From positions 2,422,329 through 2,486,328 of the forward strand of contig NZ_LFJC01000003.1 of the NCBI RefSeq assembly GCF_002776695.1: a DNA stretch of 64,000 bases, read 5' to 3'. The notes under the pieces were generated by a model, which saw only the letters and a list, made by a program, of their open reading frames with translations, made no database searches and was not told the origin of the DNA. Source of the stretch: Bradyrhizobium nitroreducens. Lineage in GTDB: Bacteria > Pseudomonadota > Alphaproteobacteria > Rhizobiales > Xanthobacteraceae. The translations under genes and the position numbers were made by a program. This document shows positions 1 to 8,891 of this stretch, one piece after another (within the stretch, counting starts at the first letter, position 1; each line of letters starts with the position of its first letter).

Positions 1-294
1 GGCTCCAACGCTCGGATACTCCGCGATGAAGCAATGGTCCCAGCGCTCGTCCTGCGGGCCGATCAGCATCAGCTCGAACTTGCCCTGCCAGACGATGCGA
101 CCGCCGAGACGTTCGAACACCGGGCCACTCTCGCGGCCATAGGCCGCGTAGGCTTCCGCGCCGCTCGCCTTGCGGCCGTCCGGATAGGCCGCCTCTTTCC
201 GCAGCCGCACCAGGTTGAGCATGTGGATCGGACCGGGACGGTCGTTCTCCCGGAACTGCGCGAAGACTTCCTTGGTCGGATCGATATGGCCCAT
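1..294 (-). CDS. DUF1330 domain protein, 3' end cut by window edge
   Basis: Reading leftwards from an ATG at 294, 98 codons run to the window edge without a stop, so the C-terminus is missing. The protein opens MGHIDPTKEVFAQF and continues with PIHMLNLVRLRKEA, AYAAYGRESGPVFERLGG and a WDHCFIAEYPS block. These are the hallmarks of the small ferredoxin-fold DUF1330 family, about 95-130 residues long and of no settled function. It lies divergent to the penicillin-binding protein. The family call rests on motif resemblance only. Confidence 0.75.
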   Translation of the reverse strand, partial: MGHIDPTKEVFAQFRENDRPGPIHMLNLVRLRKEAAYPDGRKASGAEAYAAYGRESGPVFERLGGRIVWQGKFELMLIGPQDERWDHCFIAEYPSVGA

Positions 295-398
295 GTGGGT
301 TTCCTCTGGGTGCTTCCTCTTTTTGTGCCGGCGATCCTAGCTCCGGCGCCAAAGGAGCGGAACTGCGGGGTGCGAATGCCCCACCTCCTAATCACGCG

Positions 399-413
399 TT
401 AACGCCGGGGTAA
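399..413 (+). promoter_or_regulatory. possible CtrA-type site upstream of the penicillin-binding protein
   Basis: TTAA at 399-402 and GTAA at 410-413 are separated by seven bases. The CtrA consensus of alphaproteobacteria is TTAA-N7-TTAA, so one base differs. The site lies about 60 bp before the likely ATG at 473, a plausible position for cell-cycle control of a wall synthase. A match this short can arise by chance. Confidence 0.25.
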
Positions 414-472
414 CCGGGCCTTAAACAGCGACCGCTAGCGTGCGGCGGGGCGGGCTGACCGGGCGTTTGCAT

Positions 473-2689
473 ATGGCGTGGGGAAAGAAAAAGGGTGGGC
501 GGAAGGAGCCGCTGTTCGGCTTGCCCGCGGCGCTCGCCGATCTGCGCCTGACCCCGGCCGATCGCATTCCCGGCGGCGAGGACAAGCCGAAGAAATCAGC
601 AAAATCATCCACCAAGCGCAAGAGCGAGGACGCCGGCGACGAGCCGCCGCGCGAGCGCAAGGCGCCGGCCAGCCGCAGCGGCGCCAAGCGCCGCGCGAAG
701 TCACGCGGCGGGTTCAGTCTCGGTCGCCTGGTCTATTGGGGCGCGGTGCTGAGCCTGTGGGGCGTGATCGCCGTGATCGGCGCCGTGATCTATGTCGGCG
801 CCCATCTGCCGCCGATCCAGTCGCTGGAAATCCCCAAGCGCCCGCCGACGATCCAGATCGTCGGCATTGACGGCAGCATGCTGGCGCAGCGCGGCGAGAT
901 GGCCGGTGCCAATATCGCGCTGAAGGATCTGCCGCCCTATTTGCCGAAGGCGTTCATCGCCATCGAGGACCGCCGCTTCTATTCGCATTTCGGCATCGAC
1001 CCCGTCGGCATTTTGCGCGCCCTCGTCACCAATTTGCTCCATCGCGGCGTCTCGCAGGGCGGCTCGACGCTGACGCAGCAGCTGGCGAAGAACCTGTTCC
1101 TGACCCAGGAGCGCACCATGCAGCGCAAGCTGCAGGAGGCGGAGCTCGCGATCTGGCTGGAGCGCAAGCATTCCAAGGACGAGATCCTGGAGCTCTATCT
1201 CAACCGCGTCTATTTCGGCTCCGGCGCCTACGGCGTCGAAGCCGCCGCGCAAAGATATTTCGGCAAGTCGGCGAGGAACGTCACCATCGCCGAGGCCGCG
1301 ATGCTCGCCGGCCTCGTCAAGTCGCCCTCGCGCCTTGCGCCGAACCGCAATCCGGAAGGTGCCGAAGCGCGCGCGCAGATCGTGCTCGCGGCGATGGCGG
1401 ACGCGAAATTCATCACCGATGCGCAGGCGCAGGCCTCGATCGGCCATCCCTCCTACAACGTGAAGCCGGTCGGTGCCGGCACGGTCAACTACGTCGCCGA
1501 CTGGATCGGCGAGGTGCTGGACGATCTGGTCGGCCAGATCGACGAAAGCATCAAGGTCGAGACCACCATCGATCCCAAGCTGCAAAGCGTTGCGGAAGCC
1601 GCCATCATCGATGAGCTCGCGGCCAAGAGCGTCAAGTTCAACGTCAGCCAGGGCGCGCTGGTGGCGATGACGCCTGACGGCGCGGTGCGCGCCATGGTCG
1701 GCGGGCGGAACTATTCCGAGAGCCAGTACAATCGCGCGGTGACCGCCAAGCGCCAGCCGGGCTCCTCGTTCAAGCCGTTCGTCTATCTCACCGCGCTCGA
1801 GCAGGGCCTGACGCCGGACACGATGCGCCAGGACGCGCCGATCGAGGTCAAGGGCTGGAAGCCCGAGAACTACACCCACGAATATTTCGGCGCGGTGACG
1901 CTGACCCAGGCGCTGGCGATGTCGCTCAACACCGTCGCCATCCGCCTCGGCCTCGAGGTCGGACCGAAGAACGTGGTGCGCACCGCGCACCGGCTCGGCA
2001 TCTCCTCCAAGCTCGAGCCCAACGCCTCGATCGCACTCGGCACGTCGGAAGTCTCTGTCGTCGAGCTGGTCGGCGCCTATGCACCCTTCGCCAATGGCGG
2101 CTTCGCGGTGGCGCCGCATGTCGTGACGCGGATCAGGACGCTCAGCGGCAAGCTGCTCTACATGCGCCAGCCCGACGAGCACACCCAGGTCATCGACCCC
2201 CGCTATGTCGGGATGATGAACACGATGATGCGGGAGACGCTGATCTCAGGCACCGCCAAGAAGGCGGAGATCCCGGGCTGGCCGGCCGCCGGCAAGACCG
2301 GCACCAGCCAGGATTATCGCGACGCCTGGTTCATCGGCTACACCGCCAATCTCGTCACCGGCGTCTGGCTCGGCAATGACGACAACTCGCCGACCAAGAA
2401 GGCCACCGGCGGCGGCCTGCCGGTGGAAGTCTGGACGCGCTTCATGAAGACCGCGCACGAGGGCGTGCCGGTGGCGGCCCTGCCGAGCGCGCCCGGCGGC
2501 TGGGGCCTGTCGAATCTCGCGCAGGCCGCATCGCAGGTATCGCCGCCGACGGCGGCCGCGCCCGCACCGGCAGCGGCGAACAACGGCGGCTATCGTCCGC
2601 CGCCACCGACGCGCGCCAATGCGCGGCCGGAGGCTGCGGCAGGTCTCGATGGCTGGCTGATGGACCGCCTGTTTGGCGGAAACCGATAG
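473..2689 (+). CDS. class A penicillin-binding protein (PBP1A family)
   Basis: Bifunctional peptidoglycan synthase of 738 residues from the ATG at 473; a GTG at 440 would add 11. The basic N-terminus is rich in Lys, Arg and Ser, followed by one membrane anchor near residues 85-108. The GT51 glycosyltransferase domain carries EDRRFYSHFG (Glu165 is the likely catalytic residue), GGSTLTQQLAKNLFL and ELYLNRVYFGSGAYG. The transpeptidase domain has the SxxK motif SSFK with nucleophile Ser431, the SLN motif, and KTGTS at Lys608. The tail is Pro/Ala-rich. It polymerises lipid II and cross-links glycan strands outside the inner membrane. No strong Shine-Dalgarno precedes either start. Confidence 0.95.
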   Translation: MAWGKKKGGRKEPLFGLPAALADLRLTPADRIPGGEDKPKKSAKSSTKRKSEDAGDEPPRERKAPASRSGAKRRAKSRGGFSLGRLVYWGAVLSLWGVIAVIGAVIYVGAHLPPIQSLEIPKRPPTIQIVGIDGSMLAQRGEMAGANIALKDLPPYLPKAFIAIEDRRFYSHFGIDPVGILRALVTNLLHRGVSQGGSTLTQQLAKNLFLTQERTMQRKLQEAELAIWLERKHSKDEILELYLNRVYFGSGAYGVEAAAQRYFGKSARNVTIAEAAMLAGLVKSPSRLAPNRNPEGAEARAQIVLAAMADAKFITDAQAQASIGHPSYNVKPVGAGTVNYVADWIGEVLDDLVGQIDESIKVETTIDPKLQSVAEAAIIDELAAKSVKFNVSQGALVAMTPDGAVRAMVGGRNYSESQYNRAVTAKRQPGSSFKPFVYLTALEQGLTPDTMRQDAPIEVKGWKPENYTHEYFGAVTLTQALAMSLNTVAIRLGLEVGPKNVVRTAHRLGISSKLEPNASIALGTSEVSVVELVGAYAPFANGGFAVAPHVVTRIRTLSGKLLYMRQPDEHTQVIDPRYVGMMNTMMRETLISGTAKKAEIPGWPAAGKTGTSQDYRDAWFIGYTANLVTGVWLGNDDNSPTKKATGGGLPVEVWTRFMKTAHEGVPVAALPSAPGGWGLSNLAQAASQVSPPTAAAPAPAAANNGGYRPPPPTRANARPEAAAGLDGWLMDRLFGGNR

Positions 2690-2727
2690 GCTCCGCCTGA
2701 GGTCGCCTGCGGCCTCAAGACAAAAAC

Positions 2728-2753
2728 TGCGAAAACAACCCCATGCACAGTAG
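2728..2753. repeat. 26-bp dispersed repeat, copy 1
   Basis: A 26-bp string starting TGCGAAAACAACCCC is repeated exactly at 60622-60647, 58 kb away. Both copies are intergenic and are preceded by a short run of A (AAAACTGC here, AAAAGTGC there). The flanks beyond about 30 bp differ. It looks like one unit of a short dispersed intergenic family. Confidence 0.7.
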
Positions 2754-2964
2754 CCGAGGATAGCGAAATCAACGGCTTGCGCGGACGGCACAGACGCATG
2801 AGGCAGGCCTTGAAGTCCGCCGCCACTTCGGCAAGTCCTGCCTATTGCGGCAAGATCAACCGGGGTGTGATCCTCCCCGAAAGCAAAAACACCAGTCTCT
2901 TCAAGCGCGCGCCACCGGCCCGGGATTTGCTCTCATAAGTTGAGCGAGTGGGAAGGAGCGTTCC

Positions 2965-3624
2965 ATGATGTCAGGTGTGTCCGGCGCGACGTTGCCCTAT
3001 CTGCGGCCTGCATCGACGTCCGCTTCCCATGCCGCATCCGGCCTTCAACCGGTGGCACCGGATGAGACCGGCGCTGCCGCGAACGGATTTCGGGTCGACG
3101 TCTCGCAGGTGAAGCTGTTGTCGGGCGCCAAGCCGATTTCGGTGGCGGATAATCCTGTCCTGCATGACCTCATGGCCACGAACTGGCTGATGACTCACGG
3201 CGCGAACGCGACGCAACCGACCGTCTCGGACGATGCACCGGAGAACACCTACGCTCAGGTCAAGGTCGACGGCCGGGTGGTGGCCACGCTGTACAATGGC
3301 GGCTCCTCGACCATGACCAATGCGGCGGCAGCCAACATCGGCAAGCTTGAGGATCCTCCCGGCTTGGCCGGGCCGGATCTCGCGCAGTGGCGAGCCGACC
3401 AATATGCCGCGCGGCTTGGCGGCACCGTCGAGAAGGCATCCACCGCGATCACGCAAGCGCAATGGACGCCGCGTGAAAGCAGATCCACGGCCTATAGCCG
3501 CCAGCAACTCGACGCCGCCTTCCAGGCGATGCTGGCGGAGGGGCAAAAGGCCAGCGCGCAACGGCAATCGTCCTATCCGGCCTCACGCACGCAGGCAGGA
3601 ACGAGTGCGGATTTCAGTGCATGA
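2965..3624 (+). CDS. hypothetical protein, 219 aa
   Basis: I do not recognise this protein. The start is supported by GGAAGGAG about 8 bases before the ATG at 2965; a second ATG follows directly. It has no clear signal peptide and no membrane segment. The N-terminal third is Ala/Ser/Pro-rich, the middle (residues about 45-135) is better ordered with a VKVDGRVVATLYNGG strand pattern, and the C-terminus has a predicted helix (YSRQQLDAAFQAMLAEGQK) followed by a disordered Ser/Gln/Arg tail. It stands alone after the penicillin-binding protein. The pattern suggests a soluble or secreted accessory protein; function unknown. Confidence 0.75.
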   Translation: MMSGVSGATLPYLRPASTSASHAASGLQPVAPDETGAAANGFRVDVSQVKLLSGAKPISVADNPVLHDLMATNWLMTHGANATQPTVSDDAPENTYAQVKVDGRVVATLYNGGSSTMTNAAAANIGKLEDPPGLAGPDLAQWRADQYAARLGGTVEKASTAITQAQWTPRESRSTAYSRQQLDAAFQAMLAEGQKASAQRQSSYPASRTQAGTSADFSA

Positions 3625-3751
3625 GGGTTGCCTGAGGCCGCTGAGCGCGCGTCGGCCGGAATCCAAAAAAATACGTCGACGGGCGTTCTGCCTGGCGCCG
3701 TCAATGAGTATTGTGCTGCGATCAGGTGAAGCGCGCAGCGCGTGGGATCCG

Positions 3752-5137
3752 ATGTATATGCGCCAGATTGTTTTCGCCGTCGTGCTGCTCGGCGTTTTGG
3801 TTCGGTTCGGGGCTGCCGCAGCCGAGGATGGCTTTCCGGCAGCGGAGTGGGAGCGCGTCACCCCTGCAGAATCGGGCTGGTCAGAGACCGAATTGGCCCA
3901 AGCGCGATCCTTTTCGGATCAGATTCGCTCGAGCGCGGTTGTGATCGTTCAGCACGGAAAGGTGGTCGCCGAGTGGGGCAATACGACGAAGCCGATGGAA
4001 CTCGCCTCCATCCGCAAGAGCGTGCTCAGCGCCCTGATCGGCATCGCGGTGTCGGATCGCCTGATCAACCTCGACAGCACGCTTGGCGAACTCGGCATCG
4101 ACGATAATCCGCCTGGCTTGACCGGAATCGAGAAGGGCGCGACGGCGCGCGAACTCCTCCAAGCGCGCTCCGGGGTCTACCACGCGGCGCTCTATGAGAC
4201 GCCGGACATGGCCAAGATGAGACCGCCGCGCGGCAGCCACCCGCCCGGGACCTTCTGGTATTACAACAATTGGGACTTCAACGCGCTCGGCACGATCTAC
4301 GAGCACGCAACTGGCAACGGCATCTTCGAGGCGCTCGACCAAAAGATCGCAAAGCCAATCGGCATGCAGGACTACCGGCCACAGGATGGCAGCTATATCC
4401 GCGGCGAAGCCTCTATCCACCCCGCCTATGAGACCCGGATGAGCGCACGGGACTTGGCGCGTTTTGCACTTCTCTATCTGCACAAAGGCAATTGGGCCGG
4501 GCACCAGATCGTGCCCCGGGACTGGGTCGAAGAGAGCACGCGTAGCCATTCGAGAGCCGCGTTAGGGATGGGCTATGGCTATCTCTGGTGGATCGGTTTT
4601 CTGGGCGGTGCCGTTGCGCCTACGGTCACTTTGCCGGAGGGCAGCTTTATGGCCCAGGGATCCGGCGGCCAATACGCCTTGGTCGTGCCCGCGCTCGACC
4701 TCGTCGTGGTGCATCGTGTCGACCGCGACATGCCCTTCACCGAACCGACCATGCGTAGCATTGGCAGGCTCTTCTGGCTGATCCTGAAAGCCGAAGGCTA
4801 TGATCCCGGGCCCGATGCCTCGCTCACCGCAGCGGCCGGCGAACGACCGACAGGCGAGACCCTGGCCGCAAAATTCCAGGGCAAGACGATCAGCTTCGGT
4901 ACCAAGCTCAGGAATGGCCCGTTCACGATGCGATTCGAGCCCGACGGCCGGATGACCTATCCGCACTGGGACGAGTCCCTTGGACCTAAGGCCGGGACAT
5001 GGACGGTCGTGGAGGACAAGCTCTGTATCTTGGGTGCCAGACGTCGCTGCTACATTCCCGTGCTGAACGGTGAGCAGATTGAGTTGTTCGACCAGCTTGG
5101 TGTCATGCAAATCGCCGGGGTGACGCTGCCTCAGTGA
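3752..5137 (+). CDS. serine hydrolase, class C beta-lactamase fold
   Basis: From the ATG at 3752 the protein has 461 residues and begins with a convincing signal peptide (MYMRQIVFAVVLLGVLVRF, cleavage near AAA-ED). The reading frame extends further upstream, but that part has no signal sequence and overlaps the preceding gene. SIRKS gives the SxxK nucleophile motif, YYNNWD the Tyr-x-Asn motif, and GSGGQYALVVP the third conserved box. This is the beta-lactamase/esterase EstB/D-aminopeptidase superfamily. An extra domain of about 110 residues follows. It is probably a periplasmic esterase or peptidase rather than a resistance enzyme. An internal ATG at 3758 is an alternative start. Confidence 0.85.
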   Translation: MYMRQIVFAVVLLGVLVRFGAAAAEDGFPAAEWERVTPAESGWSETELAQARSFSDQIRSSAVVIVQHGKVVAEWGNTTKPMELASIRKSVLSALIGIAVSDRLINLDSTLGELGIDDNPPGLTGIEKGATARELLQARSGVYHAALYETPDMAKMRPPRGSHPPGTFWYYNNWDFNALGTIYEHATGNGIFEALDQKIAKPIGMQDYRPQDGSYIRGEASIHPAYETRMSARDLARFALLYLHKGNWAGHQIVPRDWVEESTRSHSRAALGMGYGYLWWIGFLGGAVAPTVTLPEGSFMAQGSGGQYALVVPALDLVVVHRVDRDMPFTEPTMRSIGRLFWLILKAEGYDPGPDASLTAAAGERPTGETLAAKFQGKTISFGTKLRNGPFTMRFEPDGRMTYPHWDESLGPKAGTWTVVEDKLCILGARRRCYIPVLNGEQIELFDQLGVMQIAGVTLPQ

Positions 5138-5230
5138 TCTGCGTGCAGCTATCGGCTCGCGACGTCTGTTGAGGGTCATGCACGACAAACGCTTCGACAG
5201 GACCAAGCAATGCCGTCTGGTGGCGATGCG

Positions 5231-5335
5231 CTAAAGCGCGATGAGATCTGGATGAATCGCCATCGCGCTTTAGGTTATTGTTTGCGCATGATCTTTCCGG
5301 AAAACCGCTTCGCACTTTTCCGGATCATGCTTTAG
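5231..5335. repeat. double-palindrome intergenic repeat (RIME-like)
   Basis: Two adjacent hairpins fill the gap after the hydrolase gene. The first pairs CTAAAGCGCGATG at 5231 with CATCGCGCTTTAG at 5261-5273. The second pairs GCATGATCTTTCCGGAAAA (from 5286) with TTTTCCGGATCATGC ending at 5331. A two-palindrome unit of this type, with the second arm starting GCGCATGATC, resembles rhizobial intergenic mosaic elements as I remember them. It may also end the transcript of the upstream gene. Confidence 0.7.
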
Positions 5336-5414
5336 GACAAGCGCGCCGCCAACGACCTTGCATTTGTCCAGCTGGCGTCAATCCGGTCGCGGCTGCGCCT
5401 TGACGAGCCGCGCC

Positions 5415-6170
5415 CTAGTCTTCGACCCCGTAGCGGTGCAGATCGTTGCCATACGTGTCGAGCCACTTCTTGGCGCGCTCCATCGACGGGCAGACCTTGC
5501 CGCAGACGCGCCAGAACCGTGCCGAGTGGTTCATCTCGACGAGATGGGCGACCTCGTGCGCGGCGAGATAGTCGAGCACGAAGGGCGGCGCGAGGATCAG
5601 GCGCCAGGAGAACGACAGCGAGCCGGCCGAGGTGCAGGAGCCCCAACGGCTGGACTGGTCGCGGATCGACAGGCGCTTGACCCGGACACCGAGCTCGGCG
5701 GCGTAGGCCTCTGCCGAACGCTGCAGATCGCGGCGCGCCTCGCGCTTGAGGAAATCGCTGACGCGGCGGTCGACATGCTCGAGCCCGCCGGCGACGCAGA
5801 GGATGCGTTCACCGCTGTCGCGCACCTCCGTCCACACCGTGCCGCGCGTGCCGGCGCGATGAACGATACGATGCGGCGTGCCGCGCAGCGGTATCACCGT
5901 GCCCGGCTGGAACGGCGCAGCCTTCGGCAAGCGACCGAGACGTGCGGCGATCCACGCACCGTGACGCTGCGCGAAGTCCTTGGCTTCGGCCAGCGTGCCG
6001 CGCGGTGGCATGGTGAGGATGGCTTCGCGATCGCTCGGATGAATTCTGAGCGTATAGCGGCGCGCGCGGCGATGCCGGCGCAATCGGATGGCAAAAAATT
6101 GCGATCCGTGGGTGATGACCAGGGTCTTTGGCTCGTGGGGCCGCCGATAGAGGAGAGCGCGAGTGGCCAT
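5415..6170 (-). CDS. YgjP/SprT-like zinc metallopeptidase (M48-type HExxH)
   Basis: 251 residues from the ATG at 6170 (MATRALLYRRP); the open frame continues 28 codons upstream but without family-like sequence. The conserved C-terminal block reads RWGSCTSAGSLSFSWRL, then the zinc site HEVAHLVEMNHS with HExxH plus a third His, then FWRVC. This is the DUF45/YgjP family of small cytoplasmic metal-dependent hydrolases. The natural substrate is unknown. The gene is monocistronic, with no partner close on the same strand. Confidence 0.88.
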   Translation of the reverse strand: MATRALLYRRPHEPKTLVITHGSQFFAIRLRRHRRARRYTLRIHPSDREAILTMPPRGTLAEAKDFAQRHGAWIAARLGRLPKAAPFQPGTVIPLRGTPHRIVHRAGTRGTVWTEVRDSGERILCVAGGLEHVDRRVSDFLKREARRDLQRSAEAYAAELGVRVKRLSIRDQSSRWGSCTSAGSLSFSWRLILAPPFVLDYLAAHEVAHLVEMNHSARFWRVCGKVCPSMERAKKWLDTYGNDLHRYGVED

Positions 6171-6412
6171 GTCTGTCAGTCCGGGGGGCAGGAGGGCGCC
6201 CGGATTCTGCCATAACCGCCGCCAGGGAAAGCGCTCGGCGCAAAAACAAATCATTTGCCCAATATACAGCGGGTTGGCGTCCGGGAGACCCTACAGACTG
6301 GGGTCGGAACCGGCTTTTTTCGCCCCCGCTGGACGCATGCGACACCCCCAAGGGGTGAGGATGGACTCACTCCTATAAGGCTACCTAAATACCGCGAATC
6401 TGGCGGGAACTC

Positions 6413-6440
6413 GGCCCCTTCCGGAGCCTCCGGCCGGGCC
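6413..6440. other. GC-rich hairpin in a 300-bp gap
   Basis: GGCCC (6413-6417) pairs with GGGCC (6436-6440) around an inner CCGGA/TCCGG stem, and TGATTTT follows on the plus strand. The rest of 6171-6471 contains no gene or recognised signal. The hairpin may help end the depolymerase transcript, but that strand has no T-run, so its role is open. Confidence 0.3.
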
Positions 6441-6471
6441 TGATTTTCGACGGGAAAGCCGAAACGAGAGG

Positions 6472-7800
6472 TTATTCGGCGGCGCGCGCCTGCAATGAGC
6501 TCGGATTCGCTGCTGAGACCATGAAATCATGAATCCGCGGCACGATTTCCGACTTGAAGCGTGAGCCGTTGAACACGCCGTAATGTCCGACGCCCTTCTG
6601 GACGTAATGAACGCGGCGATGATCGGGGATCGCGCTGCACAGCGCGTGCGTCGCTTCGGTCTGACCAAGACCGGAAATGTCGTCATTCTCGCCTTCGACC
6701 GTCATCAGCGCGACGCGCGTGACCTTGGAGGGATCGACGCGTGTTCCACGATGGGTCATCTCGCCCTTGGGCAGCGAGTGCTTCACGAACACGGTGTCGA
6801 CGGTCTGGAGGTAATACTCGGCGGAGAGGTCCATCACCGCGAGGTATTCGTCGTAGAACTCGCGATGCTTGTCGACGAGGTCGCCGTCGCCCTTCACCAG
6901 ATGGGCGAAGAGCTGCTTGTGGGCGTCCATGTGCCGGTCGAGATTCATGCTGATGAAGCCGTTGAGCTGCAGGAATCCCGGATAGACGTCGCGCATCATG
7001 CCCGGATGCGGAAACGGCACCTTGGTGATGACATGGTTGCGGAACCAGTCGATGCCGCGCTCCTGGGCGAGATTGTTCACCGCAGTCGGATTGCGACGGG
7101 TGTCGATCGGGCCGCCCATCAGCGTCATCGACGTCGGCACGAAGGGATCGCGCCGCGCTTCCATGATCGAGACCGCGGCAACGACGGGCACGGAGGGCTG
7201 GCACACCGCCATGACGTGGGTGTTGCCGCCGAGCACGTGCAGCATCTCGATGACGTAATCGATGTAATCGTCGAGATCGAAGCGACCGTCGCTGAGCGGC
7301 ACCATGCGGGCGTCGGCCCAATCGGTGATGTAGACCTCATGCGCGGGCAGGAAGGCCTCGACCGTACCGCGCAGCAGCGTCGCGTAATGGCCGGACATCG
7401 GCGCGACGATCAGCACGCGCGGCTGCGGGCTGCGCAGCGGACGGGTGAACTTGCGATCGAAGTAGAGCAGCCGGCAGAACGGCTTTTCCCAGACCGAGCG
7501 GACCTCGACGGGGACGCGGATGCCGTTGACCTCGGTGTCGTCGAGACCCCATTCCGGCTTGCCGTAGCGGCGCGTGGTGCGCTCGAACAATTCGCAGGCC
7601 GCGGCGACCGACTTGCCGACCTCGGTGCGCGTCCAGGGATTGAGCGGATTTTGAAACAGCAGCTTGGTCGCGTCCGTGACGGCACGCGCCGGATTGAGAG
7701 CGGCGTGCGCCATCTCGTACATCCAGTACATCGGCGTCGTCAGGACCGGACTGCCTTCAGCCGCCAGGGGCGGCGCGCCGCCAAACTCACCAATGGGCAT
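6472..7800 (-). CDS. phaZ: intracellular poly(3-hydroxybutyrate) depolymerase
   Basis: Hydrolyses the stored PHB polymer inside the cell, releasing 3-hydroxybutyrate for use as carbon and energy. The 442-residue length and the whole sequence (MYWMYEMAHAALNPAR, LIVAPMSGHYATLLRGTVEA, YITDWADAR, MAVCQPSVP) fit the PhaZ1 type, in which a cysteine replaces the usual lipase-box serine; here it is Cys200. GVGHYGVFNG near the end holds the likely catalytic His. The start at 7800 has AAGGA 9 bases upstream. The gene lies alone between the metallopeptidase and the ABC-2 pair. Confidence 0.93.
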   Translation of the reverse strand: MPIGEFGGAPPLAAEGSPVLTTPMYWMYEMAHAALNPARAVTDATKLLFQNPLNPWTRTEVGKSVAAACELFERTTRRYGKPEWGLDDTEVNGIRVPVEVRSVWEKPFCRLLYFDRKFTRPLRSPQPRVLIVAPMSGHYATLLRGTVEAFLPAHEVYITDWADARMVPLSDGRFDLDDYIDYVIEMLHVLGGNTHVMAVCQPSVPVVAAVSIMEARRDPFVPTSMTLMGGPIDTRRNPTAVNNLAQERGIDWFRNHVITKVPFPHPGMMRDVYPGFLQLNGFISMNLDRHMDAHKQLFAHLVKGDGDLVDKHREFYDEYLAVMDLSAEYYLQTVDTVFVKHSLPKGEMTHRGTRVDPSKVTRVALMTVEGENDDISGLGQTEATHALCSAIPDHRRVHYVQKGVGHYGVFNGSRFKSEIVPRIHDFMVSAANPSSLQARAAE

Positions 7801-7921
7801 CGCTATATCCTTCTTCGCATCGCAGCATACTGCCGAATGCGTAATATTGCGTCAATGCATGGTTCCGTACATCTACGTAGCCGAAACGGCTAAACCTACC
7901 CGAATCCACGAGAAAGTGACG

Positions 7922-8740
7922 CTATTCGCCGCCGGACAGCAGCGAGCCCTGTCGCTTGGCGCTGCGCAAAAGGGCAAGGAATGCCCAAAAGGATGCACCC
8001 AGAAGCACGGCATTGATGGCCAGCGCAGCCAACATCAGGTCGGCGCGGAAGGTGTTCTCGATCAGGAGCGCGCGCATTCCTTCGAACACGTAGGTCGGCG
8101 GCAGCGTCCATGCGACGTATTGCAAGAACACCGGCAGCACGCTGACGGGATAGTAGATGCAGGCGAGCGGCATGATCGCGAACATCAAGGTCCAGACGAT
8201 GCTCTCGGCGCCGAGGCCGTTGCGCAGCACGAGGCCCGAGACGAAGATGCCGACCGACCAGCTCGTGAAGATCAGATTGCAGAAGAAGGCGATCAACGGC
8301 AGGCCGAGCGCGTAGACGTTGAAGTGAAACAGGAACAGCGCCAGCAGCGTCATCGGAATCACCCCGATCGCGAGCCGGATCAGGCTCATGACCATCAGCG
8401 ACAGCAGAAACTCGATCGGCCGGAGCGGGCTCATCATGAGGTTGCCGAGATTGCGCGCCCACATCTCCTCCAGGAACGAGATGGAGAAGCCGAGCTGGCC
8501 GCGGAACAGGATGTCCCAGAGGATGACGGCCCCGATCAGCGTGCCGCCGGCGCGCGCGAAGAAGCTGGAGTTCTCGGCGATGTAATATTGGATGAAGCCC
8601 CAGGTGATGACCTGCAGCGCCGGCCAATACAACAGCTCGAGCAGCCGCGGCCAGGACGACAGCAGCAGGTACCAGTAGCGCAGGATCATCGCGCCGATGC
8701 GGTGGGCGGAGATGCCGCGGTGGAGGGGGAGAGAGGTCAT
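7922..8740 (-). CDS. ABC-2 type transporter permease
   Basis: Inner-membrane subunit of an exporter, 272 residues with six likely helices. The pattern (LRYWYLLLSSWPRLLELLYWP at the N-terminus, EEMWARNLGNLMMSPLRP in the cytoplasmic loop, then four hydrophobic stretches including YYPVSVLP) is that of the ABC-2 family, which moves polysaccharides, drugs or lipids outward. AAGGAG stands 8 bases before the ATG at 8740. Its ATPase is the next gene upstream on the same strand, separated by a 109-bp palindromic repeat. Substrate unknown. Confidence 0.88.
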   Translation of the reverse strand: MTSLPLHRGISAHRIGAMILRYWYLLLSSWPRLLELLYWPALQVITWGFIQYYIAENSSFFARAGGTLIGAVILWDILFRGQLGFSISFLEEMWARNLGNLMMSPLRPIEFLLSLMVMSLIRLAIGVIPMTLLALFLFHFNVYALGLPLIAFFCNLIFTSWSVGIFVSGLVLRNGLGAESIVWTLMFAIMPLACIYYPVSVLPVFLQYVAWTLPPTYVFEGMRALLIENTFRADLMLAALAINAVLLGASFWAFLALLRSAKRQGSLLSGGE

Positions 8741-8764
8741 GGCAGCTCCTTCATCTTAAAAGGA

Positions 8765-8873
8765 GCCGTCATTCCGGGGCGATGCGTAGCATCGAGCCCG
8801 GAATCCATCGGCCCGCAGCAAACGTCGCGAAATGGATTCCGGGCTCGCGCTCCGCGCGCCCCGGAATGACGGC
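8765..8873. repeat. palindromic repeat between ATPase and permease genes
   Basis: Outer arms GCCGTCATTCCGGGGC (8765-8780) and GCCCCGGAATGACGGC (8858-8873) are perfect complements. Inner arms GAGCCCGGAATCCAT (8794) and ATGGATTCCGGGCTC (8832) also pair. This is the common Bradyrhizobium intergenic palindrome type. It sits inside a presumed two-gene operon and may lower expression of the distal permease gene. Confidence 0.8.
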
Positions 8874-8891
8874 CGAGACACGAGAGCCCCC

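Noticed and set aside
34..402. 122-codon plus-strand frame at the left edge
   Set aside because: The minus strand reads a DUF1330 protein through most of it, with a sensible start at 294.
3320..3751. Upstream extension of the beta-lactamase-fold gene
   Set aside because: It overlaps the preceding gene and lacks family sequence, while the ATG at 3752 starts a clear signal peptide.
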